A DNA stretch of 64,000 bases from Mycolicibacter nonchromogenicus (GCF_002101775.1 NZ_LQPI01000023.1:124001-188000), one strand, 5' to 3'. Counted from the first letter of the stretch, positions 1-9,258 are shown. Made by a program: numbers and translations. The notes: generated by a model from the letters alone, not told the origin.

Positions 1-1835
1 AGCACCACCACGGCGACCGTCAACTGCAGCGGGGTGTCCCACAGGTCCAGCTCGACGTGGTTGCGCGCCCCCAATGCCAGCGCCGTCAGTGGAAGCACCA
101 CCAGCGTCGCGAAGATCATCCCCTGGTTGAGCGGCAGGGAGCCGCGCTGGGTGACACCGGTCAGCCGCACCGCTACCACGTCGAGCAGCCGCAATGCCTT
201 GTCATAGATGTGGTCGGCCGTGCCCATCGGCAGCCCGCGCAACCGGGACAGGCGCAGCGGGCCGCGGGCGGCGAACAGACCGGCGCCGACCACCAAGACG
301 AGCGCCGACAGCACCAGAGGCAACCCGACCCCGTGCCACAGCGCCAGGTGGAATCCGGTTCCGCCGGGCATGGTGTCGGCGTAGCGGCGCAGGACCGTGT
401 CGAGTGTCGGCACACCCAATCCCAGGGCCAGGCTGGAGGCGGCGAGCACCGCCGGTGGCGCCAGGAACGCCGCGTGGGGGCGGTGCAGGCCCGCGACCGG
501 CGCGCTCGGTGCGGACCGGCCCTTGTCGGCGAAGCCGCCCCACACGAACCGCATGCTGTAGATCACGGTGAACATCGAGGCGACCACGCCGGCGGCCAGC
601 ACATACGGTCCGGCAGCGCCGAAGACGGGGGACTGTGCCTCGGTCCCGAAGATGGTCTCTTTGGCGACGAAGCCGACGAACGGCGGCACTCCGGCCATGC
701 TTGCGGCCGCGGCAGTGGCGATCAGGAACAGTCCGGGGCTGCGGCGTCCCAGTCCGGCCAGCCCGCGCATGTCGCGGGTGCCGGTGGCGTGGTCGATGAT
801 GCCGACCACCATGAACAGGGTGGCCTTGGCCGTCGCGTGCGCACACATGGCGGTCAGCCCGGCCAACATGAGGTCGCCGGTGCCTGCCCCCACCAGCACG
901 ATCATCAGGCCCAGCTGGCTGACGGTGCTGTAGGCCAGCATCAACTTCAGATCGAACTCGCGCACCGCCCGCCATCCCGCCAGCAGCGCGGTCGCCAGCC
1001 CCAGCAGGACCAGCGTCGGTCGCCAGCCGGGTGAATCGGCGAACCCGGGCGCCAACCGCGCCACCAGGTAGATTCCCGCTTTGACCATTGCCGCGGCGTG
1101 CAGGTAGGCGCTGACCGGTGTCGGCGCCGCCATGGCGCCGGGCAGCCAGAAGTGCAGGGGGAAGATCGCCGACTTGCTCAGCGCACCGACCAGGATCAGC
1201 AGCACCCCGACGGTGACGACAGTCCCCGACGGCGGGTGGGCCACCAGCTCCGACAGCAGATAGGTTCCGGCGGCGTTACTCACCATGATGATGCCGACCA
1301 GCATCGCCAGCCCGCCGGTCGTGGTCACCACCAGCGCCTGCAGGGCGGCCCGGCGATTGATGGCGCGTTCGGCGTAGTGACCGATCAGCAGGAATGACAA
1401 GACCGTCGTCATTTCCCAGAACACGTAGAGCACCAACGCGTTGTCGGCGACCATCAGGCCGAACATCGCCCCGGCGAAACCGACCATCTTCGCGGCGAAA
1501 CCCGGCATCCTCGGATGGGTCTCGGTCTGCGACCCGACCGGCCGGAAGTACCCGGCGCAGTAGAACAGGACCAGGGCGCCGATGCCCAGGGCCAGCACAC
1601 ACATGATCGCGCTCAGCGAATCAAACCGCAGCGCAATGTCCATCGACAGCCCGGGCACCCACGACACCGTCGCGCGGTGGTCGTCGGCCGGACCGGTCGG
1701 CCAGTTGGCCACCACCCAACCCAGCGAAATCAGCGGGATCGCTCCCAGCGGATAGAACGCCGGCCTACCCCATCGACGCACCAACGCCGGGGCCGCAGCA
1801 GTGCCAACAATATGGGCAAGCAATATCGCCAGCAT
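1..1835 (-). CDS. mrpA: Na+/H+ antiporter subunit A (MrpA/MnhA-like), N-terminal 611 residues
   Basis: Large membrane subunit of a multisubunit Mrp-type cation/proton antiporter, related to NuoL. The reverse strand reads openly from ATG (GTG is the codon just before it) to the window edge, so the C-terminus is missing. The motif HFWLPGAMAAPTPVSAYLHA, followed by a lysine-containing segment (AAAMVKAGIYLVAR), is the conserved proton-channel region of MrpA/NuoL. Several hydrophobic helices are visible, including the N-terminal MLAILLAHIVGTAAAPALV. The N-terminus and this motif fit MrpA better than NuoL. A GTGGAG-like ribosome site lies just upstream. The other Mrp subunits would lie beyond the left edge. 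Confidence 0.82.
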   Translation of the reverse strand, partial: MLAILLAHIVGTAAAPALVRRWGRPAFYPLGAIPLISLGWVVANWPTGPADDHRATVSWVPGLSMDIALRFDSLSAIMCVLALGIGALVLFYCAGYFRPVGSQTETHPRMPGFAAKMVGFAGAMFGLMVADNALVLYVFWEMTTVLSFLLIGHYAERAINRRAALQALVVTTTGGLAMLVGIIMVSNAAGTYLLSELVAHPPSGTVVTVGVLLILVGALSKSAIFPLHFWLPGAMAAPTPVSAYLHAAAMVKAGIYLVARLAPGFADSPGWRPTLVLLGLATALLAGWRAVREFDLKLMLAYSTVSQLGLMIVLVGAGTGDLMLAGLTAMCAHATAKATLFMVVGIIDHATGTRDMRGLAGLGRRSPGLFLIATAAAASMAGVPPFVGFVAKETIFGTEAQSPVFGAAGPYVLAAGVVASMFTVIYSMRFVWGGFADKGRSAPSAPVAGLHRPHAAFLAPPAVLAASSLALGLGVPTLDTVLRRYADTMPGGTGFHLALWHGVGLPLVLSALVLVVGAGLFAARGPLRLSRLRGLPMGTADHIYDKALRLLDVVAVRLTGVTQRGSLPLNQGMIFATLVVLPLTALALGARNHVELDLWDTPLQLTVAVVV

Positions 1836-1874
1836 CACGCTCCACGTGCCGTTTCGTTCGAATCGATGCGCTCA

Positions 1875-1880
1875 GTTATA
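1875..1880 (-). promoter_or_regulatory. Candidate -10 box for the MrpA gene
   Basis: TATAAC on the minus strand about 40 nt upstream of the ATG. It fits a mycobacterial TANNNT -10 element. No convincing -35 box is seen, so this is tentative. Confidence 0.35.
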
Positions 1881-1996
1881 TCCGTGCTATGGGCTAAAGG
1901 ATATCGCGGCCGCGCCGCCCCACTGACCCGTAGCCCCACGTCAGAGCGCCATAATCCAGTCTGTGAGGGCCCGCCAACCGGCGCCATGGAATACAG

Positions 1997-2037
1997 CCCC
2001 CGTTCGGCGGGGGTCGAATCCCCATACGCCCATGGGG
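1997..2037. terminator. Two tandem GC-rich hairpins
   Basis: CCCCCG/CGGGGG (1997-2013, loop TTCGG) is followed directly by CCCCAT/ATGGGG (2020-2037, six-base loop). No T-tract follows on either strand. They lie just past the end of the decayed LuxR fragment and the VWA operon in the minus direction, so they may end or slow that transcript. Apart from these hairpins, a -10-like box and the LuxR remnant, I see nothing in the 405 bases between the VWA and MrpA genes. Confidence 0.4.
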
Positions 2038-2045
2038 GTTTGCCG

Positions 2046-2235
2046 CTACGGCTCGATCAGCCCCGTCCTGATCGCGTAACGAGTCAGCGCAGCCGGTCGC
2101 GTCGGCCCAATTCTGCAGGGCGGTGGTTCCGGTGGCGGTCCACCGTCTTGGCGCTGATGCTCAGATCTTGCCCAATTTCCTGCGCCGGCAAACCCTCGGC
2201 GATCAGCTTGAGCCTCCAGCCTTCCCGGGCTCAGG
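2046..2235 (-). pseudogene. Decayed C-terminal fragment of a LuxR/NarL-type response regulator
   Basis: The reverse strand encodes a recognisable GerE helix-turn-helix: LKLIAEGLPAQEIGQDLSIS, then AKTVDRHR. After a shift of frame comes LTRYAIRTGLIEP and a stop, the usual end of NarL/DevR-type regulators. The pieces need at least two frame changes to join, and no receiver domain or start codon precedes them, since the VWA gene's stop codon lies immediately upstream. This is therefore the remnant of a gene that lost its N-terminal half. The family assignment is firm for so short a piece; the original function is unknown. Confidence 0.7.
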
Positions 2236-2240
2236 AGGAG

Positions 2241-4244
2241 TTAACGGCGGCGGGACCTCAAGTAGTCGCCGACCACCGCCGCGCCCAGACCGTCGAGTTC
2301 CGGTACCACCACCCGGCCCTGGACCCGCCGAGCCACCTGATCGATGAAGCGGGCCAGCCCGGGATCGTCGCCGAGCCGGAAGATCGTCACCTGGGCACCG
2401 AGCCGAGCGACGTCGTCGAAGCCCTTGACGGTGTGGGCGATGGTTCGCGGGTGCGGCGGGTAGTCGAAGAAGACCGATGCGCCACCGCCGGTGTAGTCCT
2501 CCAGGTGCGCCGTCGGCTCGCCGTCGGTGACCACCAACACCACCGGCTGGGCATTGGGATGGCGCCGCAGGTGCCGGCTGGCCAACGCAAGCGCATGGTG
2601 CAGATTGGTGCCCTGTTCGTAGACGCCTTCCAGACCGGTCAGCTCCGCGGCGGTCACCGTGCGCGCATACCGCCCGAAGGCGATGATCTGCAACGCATCT
2701 GATCGGAACCGGGTGCTGACCAGATGGTTCAACGCCAACGCGGTGCGCTTCATCGGCAGCCAACGGTTGTCCATCACCATCGAGAACGACGTGTCCACCA
2801 GCAGCGCGACGGCGGACTGCGTGCGGGTCTCGGTCTCGGAGACCTCGACGTCGTCGACGCTGATCGACAGCCGAGTTGCCGGGGCGCCTCGCAGCGCGGC
2901 CCCTGCTCCGTCGAGCCCGGGTTCGGCGACTTGCCGCAGCACCGCGTTGGTCAGGGTCCGCGTGACGTTCCACGGTTCGGTGTCGCCGAACTGCCAGGGC
3001 CGGGTTGCCCCGGTCAGCTCGCCGGCCGCACCGGCCCGACGGTGGTCGCGCTCACCGCGGCGTCCCGAAAGTTGCCGCGCCACATCACGTAACGCGGTCT
3101 CGCCGAGGCGGCGCATTGCCTTCGGCGACAGCCGCCACTGCCCGTCGGAGCTGCGATCCAGGAATCCCTGGTTGAGCAACGCCCGCTCGAGCTCGGCCAG
3201 CGTGCGCGCATCGACGGCGGCCTGGTCACCGAGTTGACGGGCCAGCGCGTCGAGGTCGACGTCGTCCATGCTGGCGCCCGGGTACGCCTGCGACAGCTGC
3301 TCGGCCAGCTGCTCAAGCTCGGCGATGTCGGCCAGCGCCGCAGCGCCCTCCCCCATGCCGAGCGGGTTATTGCCGGAGAACTCCGACGAACCGGTCCAGT
3401 CCTCTCCCGGCCGCGCCGCCTGCAGATGCGCGTCCAGCCGCCCCAGCGCCTGCTGCAGGGACGGGGAGCCGAACGCCTGCTCGGCCAACGCATCCAATTC
3501 GGCACGCTGCTCGGCGCTCAGGCTGTTGCGGAAGCGCTGCGCCGCGGCTGCCCGCTGGGCCAGCGAATCCAGCAACTCTTCGACATTGCGCGGGTTCTCC
3601 GGGAAGAACTCGCCGTGGGCGTCCATGAACTTCTCGAAGTCTTCGGCGGTGTCTTCGCCACGGGAGTGCTTGTCCAACAGCTCATTGAGATCGTCGAGCA
3701 TGTCGGTCACCCGCTGCCGGTCGGCATCGGTGGCACCTTCCAGCGCCTGCTTCATACCGGCAAAACGCTGGTCGAGCATCTCGCGACCGAGCAGGTCCTT
3801 GATCTTCTCGTAGGACTCCCGGGCCGCGCTGCTGCGCCAGTCGTAGTCGGCCAGTTCCTGCACGGCCTTGGCCGGCGACGGGGAGAGTCCCTCGATCTGC
3901 ATCTCGGCGAAGCGGGCATCATCGTCGAGCGCGCGGGCCAGCTCCTTGCGTTCGGCGAGCACCGCTTCATCGAGCAGCTTCTTGACCTCAGCCAGGGTGC
4001 CATCCAAGTTGTTGCGGCGCAACAGTTCCCGGCGCCTCCGCTGGGCTTCGGCGGCCAGCTGGTCAGCTCCGGTGAGGTTCTTGGTGCCGCGGCGCAGCAG
4101 TTCCTGCAGCGCCCGGCGCGGCGACGTCCCCTCCATGACGTCGCGCCCGATCTCCTCCAGCGCCTCGGCCAGGTCGACCGGCGGCGCCAACGGATCCGGC
4201 CCACCGCTGTAGGCCGAATACCGGGAGGAGTGGCTTTTAGCCAT
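2241..4244 (-). CDS. VWA-domain protein, Rv0959-like
   Basis: A 667-residue cytosolic protein with a C-terminal von Willebrand A domain. Its metal-dependent adhesion motif DTSFS lies near residues 484-488, after a long charged, helical N-terminal region. MoxR-AAA+/VWA pairs act together as chaperone-like or metal-insertion machines; the client here is unknown. I chose the ATG at MAKSHSSRYS over a longer in-frame start because it overlaps the 3' end of the AAA+ gene by 8 nt, which suggests translational coupling, and it gives a length close to the roughly 670 residues of Rv0959. The longer start would run far into the upstream gene. Confidence 0.85.
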   Translation of the reverse strand: MAKSHSSRYSAYSGGPDPLAPPVDLAEALEEIGRDVMEGTSPRRALQELLRRGTKNLTGADQLAAEAQRRRRELLRRNNLDGTLAEVKKLLDEAVLAERKELARALDDDARFAEMQIEGLSPSPAKAVQELADYDWRSSAARESYEKIKDLLGREMLDQRFAGMKQALEGATDADRQRVTDMLDDLNELLDKHSRGEDTAEDFEKFMDAHGEFFPENPRNVEELLDSLAQRAAAAQRFRNSLSAEQRAELDALAEQAFGSPSLQQALGRLDAHLQAARPGEDWTGSSEFSGNNPLGMGEGAAALADIAELEQLAEQLSQAYPGASMDDVDLDALARQLGDQAAVDARTLAELERALLNQGFLDRSSDGQWRLSPKAMRRLGETALRDVARQLSGRRGERDHRRAGAAGELTGATRPWQFGDTEPWNVTRTLTNAVLRQVAEPGLDGAGAALRGAPATRLSISVDDVEVSETETRTQSAVALLVDTSFSMVMDNRWLPMKRTALALNHLVSTRFRSDALQIIAFGRYARTVTAAELTGLEGVYEQGTNLHHALALASRHLRRHPNAQPVVLVVTDGEPTAHLEDYTGGGASVFFDYPPHPRTIAHTVKGFDDVARLGAQVTIFRLGDDPGLARFIDQVARRVQGRVVVPELDGLGAAVVGDYLRSRRR

Positions 4245-5637
4245 AGACGGTTTCACCCTCGTCAGACGTCTTGTCGATGCGCTTGGCCAGATACAGGGCC
4301 TCCAAGGCCAGCTCGAGTGCCGCGGCGCGTTCACCGTCGGACTCGGCCCCCAGACGCTGCGCGACGGTCTCGATCACCGGCAGGTCCGGAAGCGCCGCCA
4401 GCACGGCCTTGGCCGAAATCCGCTCTCCCGTCGTCACAGTCGAGTTCTCGACGGCCGCCACCAGCGGTCCCACGTCGATCCCGCCCAGGACCCGCGATGC
4501 CGTGTCGGCGGTCGCCCGGCGCAGCAGGTGCTCCAGCACGGCCTGCTCGCGACCCTCTTCACCGGATTCGAATTCCAGCTTGCCGCGCAGTACGTCGACG
4601 ATCGTGCCCAGGTCCACCACCCGGGCCACCGGGTCGGTCTCGCCCAGCATCGCGCCGCGGTGCCGCGCGGAGGCGGCCACCGTCTCCGCCGCCGCGATCG
4701 CGAAGCGCGCCGAGACGCCCGAGCGCTGATCCACCGAGCGGGACTCACGCAGGTAGCGGGCGAAGCGGGCCAGCACCGCCAGCAGGTAGTCGGGGACGTG
4801 CGCGCTCAGGTGAGCCTCTTGGGCGATCACGCCGACTTCGGCATCGAGCTCCAGCGGGTAGTGAGTGCGGATCTCGGCGCCGAAGCGGTCCTTGAGCGGA
4901 GTGATGATGCGGCCACGGTTGGTGTAGTCCTCCGGGTTGGCGCTGGCGACCACCAGCACGTCCAGCGGCAGCCGCAGCGTGTAGCCGCGCACTTGGATGT
5001 CGCGCTCCTCCATCACGTTGAGCATCGCCACCTGAATACGCTCGGCGAGGTCGGGCAGTTCGTTGACCGCGACGATGCCGCGGTGCGCCCGCGGGATCAG
5101 GCCGTAGGCGATGGTCTCGGGGTCGCCCAGGCTGCGGCCTTCGGCCACCTTGATCGGGTCGATGTCGCCGACCAGGTCGGCCACGCTGGTGTCGGGGGTG
5201 GCCAATTTCTCGGTGTAGCGCTCGCTGCGGTGCCGCCACGCCACCGGCAGGTCGTCGCCGAGCTCGGCGACCCGGCGAATGGACTCGGGGGTGATCGGCG
5301 AATACGGGTGCTCACCGAGCTCCGCCCCGGCGATCACCGGGGTCCATTCGTCGAGCAGCCCGGTCAACGCGCGCAGCAACCGGGTCTTGCCCTGGCCGCG
5401 CTCGCCGAGCAACACAATGTCGTGGCCGGCGATCAGTGCGCGCTCCAGTTGCGGCAGCACCGTGTCTTCGAACCCGAAGATGCCGGGCCAGATGGCTGCG
5501 GCGTCATCACCGTCACGCAGTCGGGCCAACAGGTTCTCGGCGATCTCCTGTTTGACCCCCCTCTCGCGGTGTCCGGCGGCACGCAGCTCGCCGAGAGTCT
5601 TGGGCAGATCGTGCGGGGTATTCGGCGCGGTCACCAC
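4237..5637 (-). CDS. MoxR-type AAA+ ATPase (magnesium chelatase-like), Rv0958-like
   Basis: A 466-residue AAA+ ATPase. Walker A is GERGQGKT at residues 78-85. A Walker B/sensor region follows, around VNELPDLAERIQVAMLNVME. These features place it with MoxR/ChlI-type ATPases that work with a VWA partner, which is encoded directly downstream with an 8-nt overlap. Annotation as magnesium chelatase is common, but no bacteriochlorophyll genes are present, so a general remodelling role for the pair is more likely. It is divergent from the esterase gene to its right, with 79 bases between the starts. Confidence 0.85.
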   Translation of the reverse strand: MVTAPNTPHDLPKTLGELRAAGHRERGVKQEIAENLLARLRDGDDAAAIWPGIFGFEDTVLPQLERALIAGHDIVLLGERGQGKTRLLRALTGLLDEWTPVIAGAELGEHPYSPITPESIRRVAELGDDLPVAWRHRSERYTEKLATPDTSVADLVGDIDPIKVAEGRSLGDPETIAYGLIPRAHRGIVAVNELPDLAERIQVAMLNVMEERDIQVRGYTLRLPLDVLVVASANPEDYTNRGRIITPLKDRFGAEIRTHYPLELDAEVGVIAQEAHLSAHVPDYLLAVLARFARYLRESRSVDQRSGVSARFAIAAAETVAASARHRGAMLGETDPVARVVDLGTIVDVLRGKLEFESGEEGREQAVLEHLLRRATADTASRVLGGIDVGPLVAAVENSTVTTGERISAKAVLAALPDLPVIETVAQRLGAESDGERAAALELALEALYLAKRIDKTSDEGETVYG

Positions 5638-5703
5638 TCCACGCTACGACGGGCGCGATGGTCCGTCACGACGTCCCGGTTTATCCGGCCGTCCAATACC
5701 CGA

Positions 5704-5709
5704 TACCCT
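5704..5709 (+). promoter_or_regulatory. -10 box of a leaderless promoter
   Basis: TACCCT ends 7 nt before the GTG start of the esterase, so transcription should begin at or next to the start codon. There is no ribosome-binding site, as expected for leaderless mycobacterial mRNA. The same hexamer precedes the AraC gene at 44698. Confidence 0.5.
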
Positions 5710-5716
5710 GGGTACT

Positions 5717-6754
5717 GTGAACTTTGCGGAATGGCGTGAACGACCGGCTCAGACGTACTTCGGTCCGGCATCCTGGCAGGCCCGACTGCTGGCCGTGGCT
5801 GCCGCAGTCTTTTTGCGCACCTCGATCGCAGTGCTGACGTTGATCGGCATAGTCGTCGACCGGTTCTGGCCCGCCGCTCTGCAGCGGGCACGCCTCGACC
5901 TCATCGACCAACCGATGCGCTACATCCGGGCACTGCCGGGAACCGAGGTGACACCAGAGCGGCTGACGGACTGTCCCGCCGAGTGGGTGGTGGCACCGGG
6001 CGCCCGTGACTCCGACCGGGTGGTCGTCTACTTCCACGGTTCGGCGCTGATCACGCTGGGCCTGAACTCCCACCGCCGGTTCGCCAGCAAGCTCTCCGAG
6101 GCCACCGGCGCGAAGGTGTTCAACGTCGGCTACCGTTTGGCGCCACTGGCGGGCATCGACGAGGCCGTCTCCGACGGTCTGTGCGCCTATCGCCGAGTGC
6201 TCGACGCCGGGTTCACCGCGGATCGCATTGTGGTGGCCGGGGATTCGGCCGGCGGCCTGATGGCGGTGAACACCGCACTCGCCGCACGTGATGCCGGCCT
6301 GCCGCGGCCCGCAGGTCAGGTGTTGATGTCACCGCTGACGTCATCGGACATGGAGATCAAGCGTCAGGCTGCGCGCACCCACCGTGACCCATTCTTCCCG
6401 TTCATGGCATTCATGTTCATCTACCGGGTGTTCGCCACGGTGAACGGCACCCGCGAACTGCCGGTGATGCCACCCGAAGCGGAGCTGCGCGGGCTGGGAC
6501 CGTTCCTGCTGCAGGTCGGCAACGACGAGATGCTGCGCAACGACACCTTCGTCCTGGCCGACAAGCTGACCGCCGCCGGCGTGCCGAACTGGGTTCAGAT
6601 CTGGGACCGCGCACTGCACATGTTCCAGCTCACCTTCGACTTCAACCCCGACGCTCGCCGGGCGGTCGCCGAGATCGCCGATTTCATCAGCCAAGTCACC
6701 GCCGGCACGCACGCCGGCCGCGGCCCCAGCCACGCCACGGGTGAAACCGCCTGA
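5717..6754 (+). CDS. Alpha/beta-hydrolase, HSL/Lip-type esterase
   Basis: A 345-residue serine hydrolase. The nucleophile motif GDSAGG is at residues 175-180 (Ser177). The oxyanion motif HGSA at 107-110 replaces the usual HGGG of hormone-sensitive-lipase-like enzymes. NDE (in VGNDEMLRND) and the later His of ALHMF are good candidates for the acid and base. A hydrophobic stretch at residues 22-48 may anchor the protein to the membrane. The GTG start was chosen because the leaderless -10 box fits it and VNFAEWRERP begins the credible protein; an upstream in-frame start would run through the AAA+ gene on the other strand. The substrate is unknown, probably an ester of a lipid or xenobiotic. Confidence 0.85.
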   Translation: MNFAEWRERPAQTYFGPASWQARLLAVAAAVFLRTSIAVLTLIGIVVDRFWPAALQRARLDLIDQPMRYIRALPGTEVTPERLTDCPAEWVVAPGARDSDRVVVYFHGSALITLGLNSHRRFASKLSEATGAKVFNVGYRLAPLAGIDEAVSDGLCAYRRVLDAGFTADRIVVAGDSAGGLMAVNTALAARDAGLPRPAGQVLMSPLTSSDMEIKRQAARTHRDPFFPFMAFMFIYRVFATVNGTRELPVMPPEAELRGLGPFLLQVGNDEMLRNDTFVLADKLTAAGVPNWVQIWDRALHMFQLTFDFNPDARRAVAEIADFISQVTAGTHAGRGPSHATGETA

Positions 6755-6774
6755 TTCAGGCCGTCCTTGGACTC

Positions 6775-7362
6775 CTAGGCCTGCCCCTGCAGCAGAGCCA
6801 GTAACAGCGGGATCCGGTTGGCCTCGATCTCGGGTTGCGGCAGTACCGCACGTACGATCGCCGCTCCGTCAAAGGTGTTGGTCAGCAGCGCAACCAGGTT
6901 CGGAAAGAGCTCCGGCGGAAACGTGTCCGCGGCGGGAATCGCCCGCGCGGCGTCGCAGATCTTCTCGCTGTAGTCGGCCAGCACGTCCTGCAGAACGGCG
7001 CGCAGCTTGTCTTCCGTGCGTGCGGCGATCAGCAGCTCGTAGACCACCGCGTTGGTGGAACTGGCGGTCAGGTCGCGCAATACGGTCAGCACCGCCTCCA
7101 GCGCCGGAACCTCCGCCGGGATCTGCGCGACCTGCTTACCGAACAGCTCCAGTTGACGCCGCAGCACCTCTTGGGCGGTAGCCGCCATGAAATCGCCCAT
7201 CGTGCCGAAGTGGCGGAACAACGCCCCGTCCGACACCCCGGCGCGCGCGGCGATCACTTTGGCCGATGCCCGCGCGTAGCCGATCTCGGCAATGGTGGCA
7301 ATGCTGGCGTCGAGCAGTCGGGCGACGGTGGTCTCGCGACGCTCCTGCTGGGTTCTGGCCAT
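6775..7362 (-). CDS. TetR-family transcriptional regulator
   Basis: A 195-residue protein with an N-terminal TetR helix-turn-helix (residues about 10-55, including VIAARAGVSDGALFRHF) and a helical ligand-binding C-terminus. It lies 3 nt downstream of the amidohydrolase gene, so the two form an operon and this regulator probably controls it. It ends 20 nt from the convergent esterase gene; a CAGGCC/GGCCTG repeat overlaps its stop codon. Confidence 0.88.
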   Translation of the reverse strand: MARTQQERRETTVARLLDASIATIAEIGYARASAKVIAARAGVSDGALFRHFGTMGDFMAATAQEVLRRQLELFGKQVAQIPAEVPALEAVLTVLRDLTASSTNAVVYELLIAARTEDKLRAVLQDVLADYSEKICDAARAIPAADTFPPELFPNLVALLTNTFDGAAIVRAVLPQPEIEANRIPLLLALLQGQA

Positions 7363-7365
7363 CCG

Positions 7366-9141
7366 CTAGACCGATTGCAGCTCACGGGATCCGGCGCGCA
7401 GGAATCGGCCGGACTTCACCGTGGTGCCGTAGCCCTCGCAGAACTGGCCGTTGCGGAACACCACGGTGCCACCGACGCCGGTGGCGACCACCGCGCCGTC
7501 GTTGCGGTTGACCATCCGGCTCAGGTCGCCGTAGAACGGCACCTTCTCCTCGTAGTAGCCGTCGACTGCGTCGGTCAGGCCGGCCGGGTCGATCACCACG
7601 AAGTCGGCGCGGTCGCCTTTGCGCAGCGTTCCGGCGTCGAACCCGAACCAGTCGGCCACTTCCGAAGTCAGCCGGTACACCGCCCGCTGGACGCTCATGA
7701 ACGGCCGCCCGGCAGCCTCGGCGTCACGGACACGCTTGAGCAGACGCAGCGCGAAGTTGTAGAAGGCCATGTTGCGCAGGTGCGCTCCGGCGTCGGAGAA
7801 CCCCATGTGGATCACCGGTTCGTTGGCCAACTTGTCCAGCTGCTTGGGCCGGTGGTTCGCCACCGTCGTGGTCCAGCGGACGTTGCGTTCGCCGTTGTCC
7901 ACCAACACATCGAGGAACGCATCCAGCGGGTGCAGCCCGCGCTCTTCGGCGATCTGCCCGAAGCTCTTGCCGATCAGGCCGGCATCCGGGCATTCGACGA
8001 TCACCGCGTCGTGGAAGTCGCGGTGCCACAGCGACGGGCCCAGCTTCTTGCGGTCGAAGGCCTTGCGGAACTTGCGGCGGTATTCGGTGTCGGCGAGCAG
8101 CGCGTTGCGCTCCAGCTGGTCGCGCAGGTGCAGCGCGGCGGTGCCCGCACCGAACTCCTCGAACACCGGCAGATCGATTCCGTCCGAATACAACTCGAAC
8201 GGAACCGGCAGGTGCTGGAACCGCACACTGGATCCGAGCACGGCGTTGAGCAGCCGCGCTCCCGGGCCGAAGACCCGCACCGCGCCCGGCGCCGACTTGG
8301 CGTCCGCGGAGACCAGCAGGCTCATCCGAACCCCGCGGCGCCGGCCGAACATGCCACTGCTGGTCAAGAAGAAGTTCAAGGCCGTCAAGGGGTTTCGGAC
8401 GTCGGGCGCACTCTGCAGTATCCGCCCGCGCTTACGCAGCACCCTGATCAACCGACGACGCTCCCGCCAGGTGGCGAATGTCGACGGCAGCGCCCGGGAC
8501 CGGAACCGGTCGCCGTCGAGCTTGTCGATGGGGGCATCCATGCCGGACATGCCCAGCAGCCCGGCGTCGAGGCCCGCGTCGAGTAGGTCGGCCATCTTCT
8601 CCAGCTCGGCATCGGTCGGGACGACGCCGTCGGTGGTGGCGCGATCCAAACCGAGCACCGCGGTCCGCAGGTCGGAGTGGCCGAGCATGGAGCTGATGTT
8701 GGGCCCGAGCGGCAACTCCTCGAGGGCACGCACGTACTCGGCAGGGGTGGACCAGGTCTTGTGGGACTGCAGCGCGTCCAGCACAAACTTGCGCGGAACC
8801 GCCTCGACCCTGCTGAACAGGTCGGCGGCGTCCTCGGACTCGGCGTACACCGTCGACAGGGAGCAGTTGCCCAGCAGCACCGTGGTGACGCCGTGGCGCA
8901 CCGATTCCCGCAGACCCGGGTCCAGCAGCACCTCGGCGTCGTAGTGGGTGTGCACGTCGATGAAGCCCGGGACCACCCACTTGCCGGCGGCGTCGATCAC
9001 CTCCGGGCAGTCGGCCTCATCCAGTTCGCCCGCGACGATGTCGGCGACGACACCGTCGCGGATGCCCAGGGTGCGGACCTGGGGTGCGTTGCCCAGGCCG
9101 TCGAACCACAGTCCGTTGCGGATGATCAGGTCATAGGCCAC
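7366..9141 (-). CDS. Amidohydrolase, D-aminoacylase-like
   Basis: A 591-residue metal-dependent hydrolase of the N-acyl-D-amino-acid deacylase branch of the amidohydrolase superfamily. The start (MAYDLIIRNGLWFDGLG) and PGFIDVHTHYDAE, with its HxH metal motif near residue 64, are typical. GNCSL, GHSDLR and HMGFSDAGAHLRN supply further likely metal or active-site residues. The C-terminal return of the small beta domain (KGDRADFVVIDP) is present, so the protein looks complete. It is first in an operon with tetR. The substrate is not predictable: family members act on N-acyl amino acids, other cyclic amides or lactones. Confidence 0.85.
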   Translation of the reverse strand: MAYDLIIRNGLWFDGLGNAPQVRTLGIRDGVVADIVAGELDEADCPEVIDAAGKWVVPGFIDVHTHYDAEVLLDPGLRESVRHGVTTVLLGNCSLSTVYAESEDAADLFSRVEAVPRKFVLDALQSHKTWSTPAEYVRALEELPLGPNISSMLGHSDLRTAVLGLDRATTDGVVPTDAELEKMADLLDAGLDAGLLGMSGMDAPIDKLDGDRFRSRALPSTFATWRERRRLIRVLRKRGRILQSAPDVRNPLTALNFFLTSSGMFGRRRGVRMSLLVSADAKSAPGAVRVFGPGARLLNAVLGSSVRFQHLPVPFELYSDGIDLPVFEEFGAGTAALHLRDQLERNALLADTEYRRKFRKAFDRKKLGPSLWHRDFHDAVIVECPDAGLIGKSFGQIAEERGLHPLDAFLDVLVDNGERNVRWTTTVANHRPKQLDKLANEPVIHMGFSDAGAHLRNMAFYNFALRLLKRVRDAEAAGRPFMSVQRAVYRLTSEVADWFGFDAGTLRKGDRADFVVIDPAGLTDAVDGYYEEKVPFYGDLSRMVNRNDGAVVATGVGGTVVFRNGQFCEGYGTTVKSGRFLRAGSRELQSV

Positions 9142-9163
9142 GACGGCTCCCCACTTCGAAGTT

Positions 9164-9191
9164 AAGATAGATAGTGAGCGCCTACAATCTT
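9164..9191. promoter_or_regulatory. Possible TetR operator upstream of the amidohydrolase
   Basis: AAGAT (9164-9168) and ATCTT (9187-9191) flank an imperfect palindrome GTGAGCGCCTAC, 23-50 nt upstream of the amidohydrolase start. A TTGACA hexamer lies at 9194-9199 on the minus strand. The position suits autoregulation by the downstream TetR, but the symmetry is partial. Confidence 0.35.
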
Positions 9192-9258
9192 TCTGTCAAG
9201 GGTGGGATGACCTGCCCAGCGATATTGATCCCGGCGCACTGAGGGAATAGGCGCGAAT

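Noticed and set aside
1930..2035. Possible tRNA: GGGGGTCGAATCCCC looks like a T-arm and AGAGCGCC like part of a D-arm.
   Set aside because: No matching acceptor stem or anticodon stem can be formed, position 54 would be G, and the T-arm-like piece is part of two stronger hairpins.
3234..4895. Long plus-strand open frames opposite the AAA+/VWA genes.
   Set aside because: They are shadows: their residues are low-complexity (R, P, A, G rich), lack any motif, and span two well-supported minus-strand genes.
6835..8586. A 583-codon plus-strand open frame.
   Set aside because: It overlaps the TetR and amidohydrolase genes on the other strand completely and has no recognisable domain.
9168..9199. 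TTGACA with TATCTA as a full promoter for the amidohydrolase.
   Set aside because: The spacer is 20 nt, too long for a normal sigma-70-type promoter; only a tentative operator was listed.
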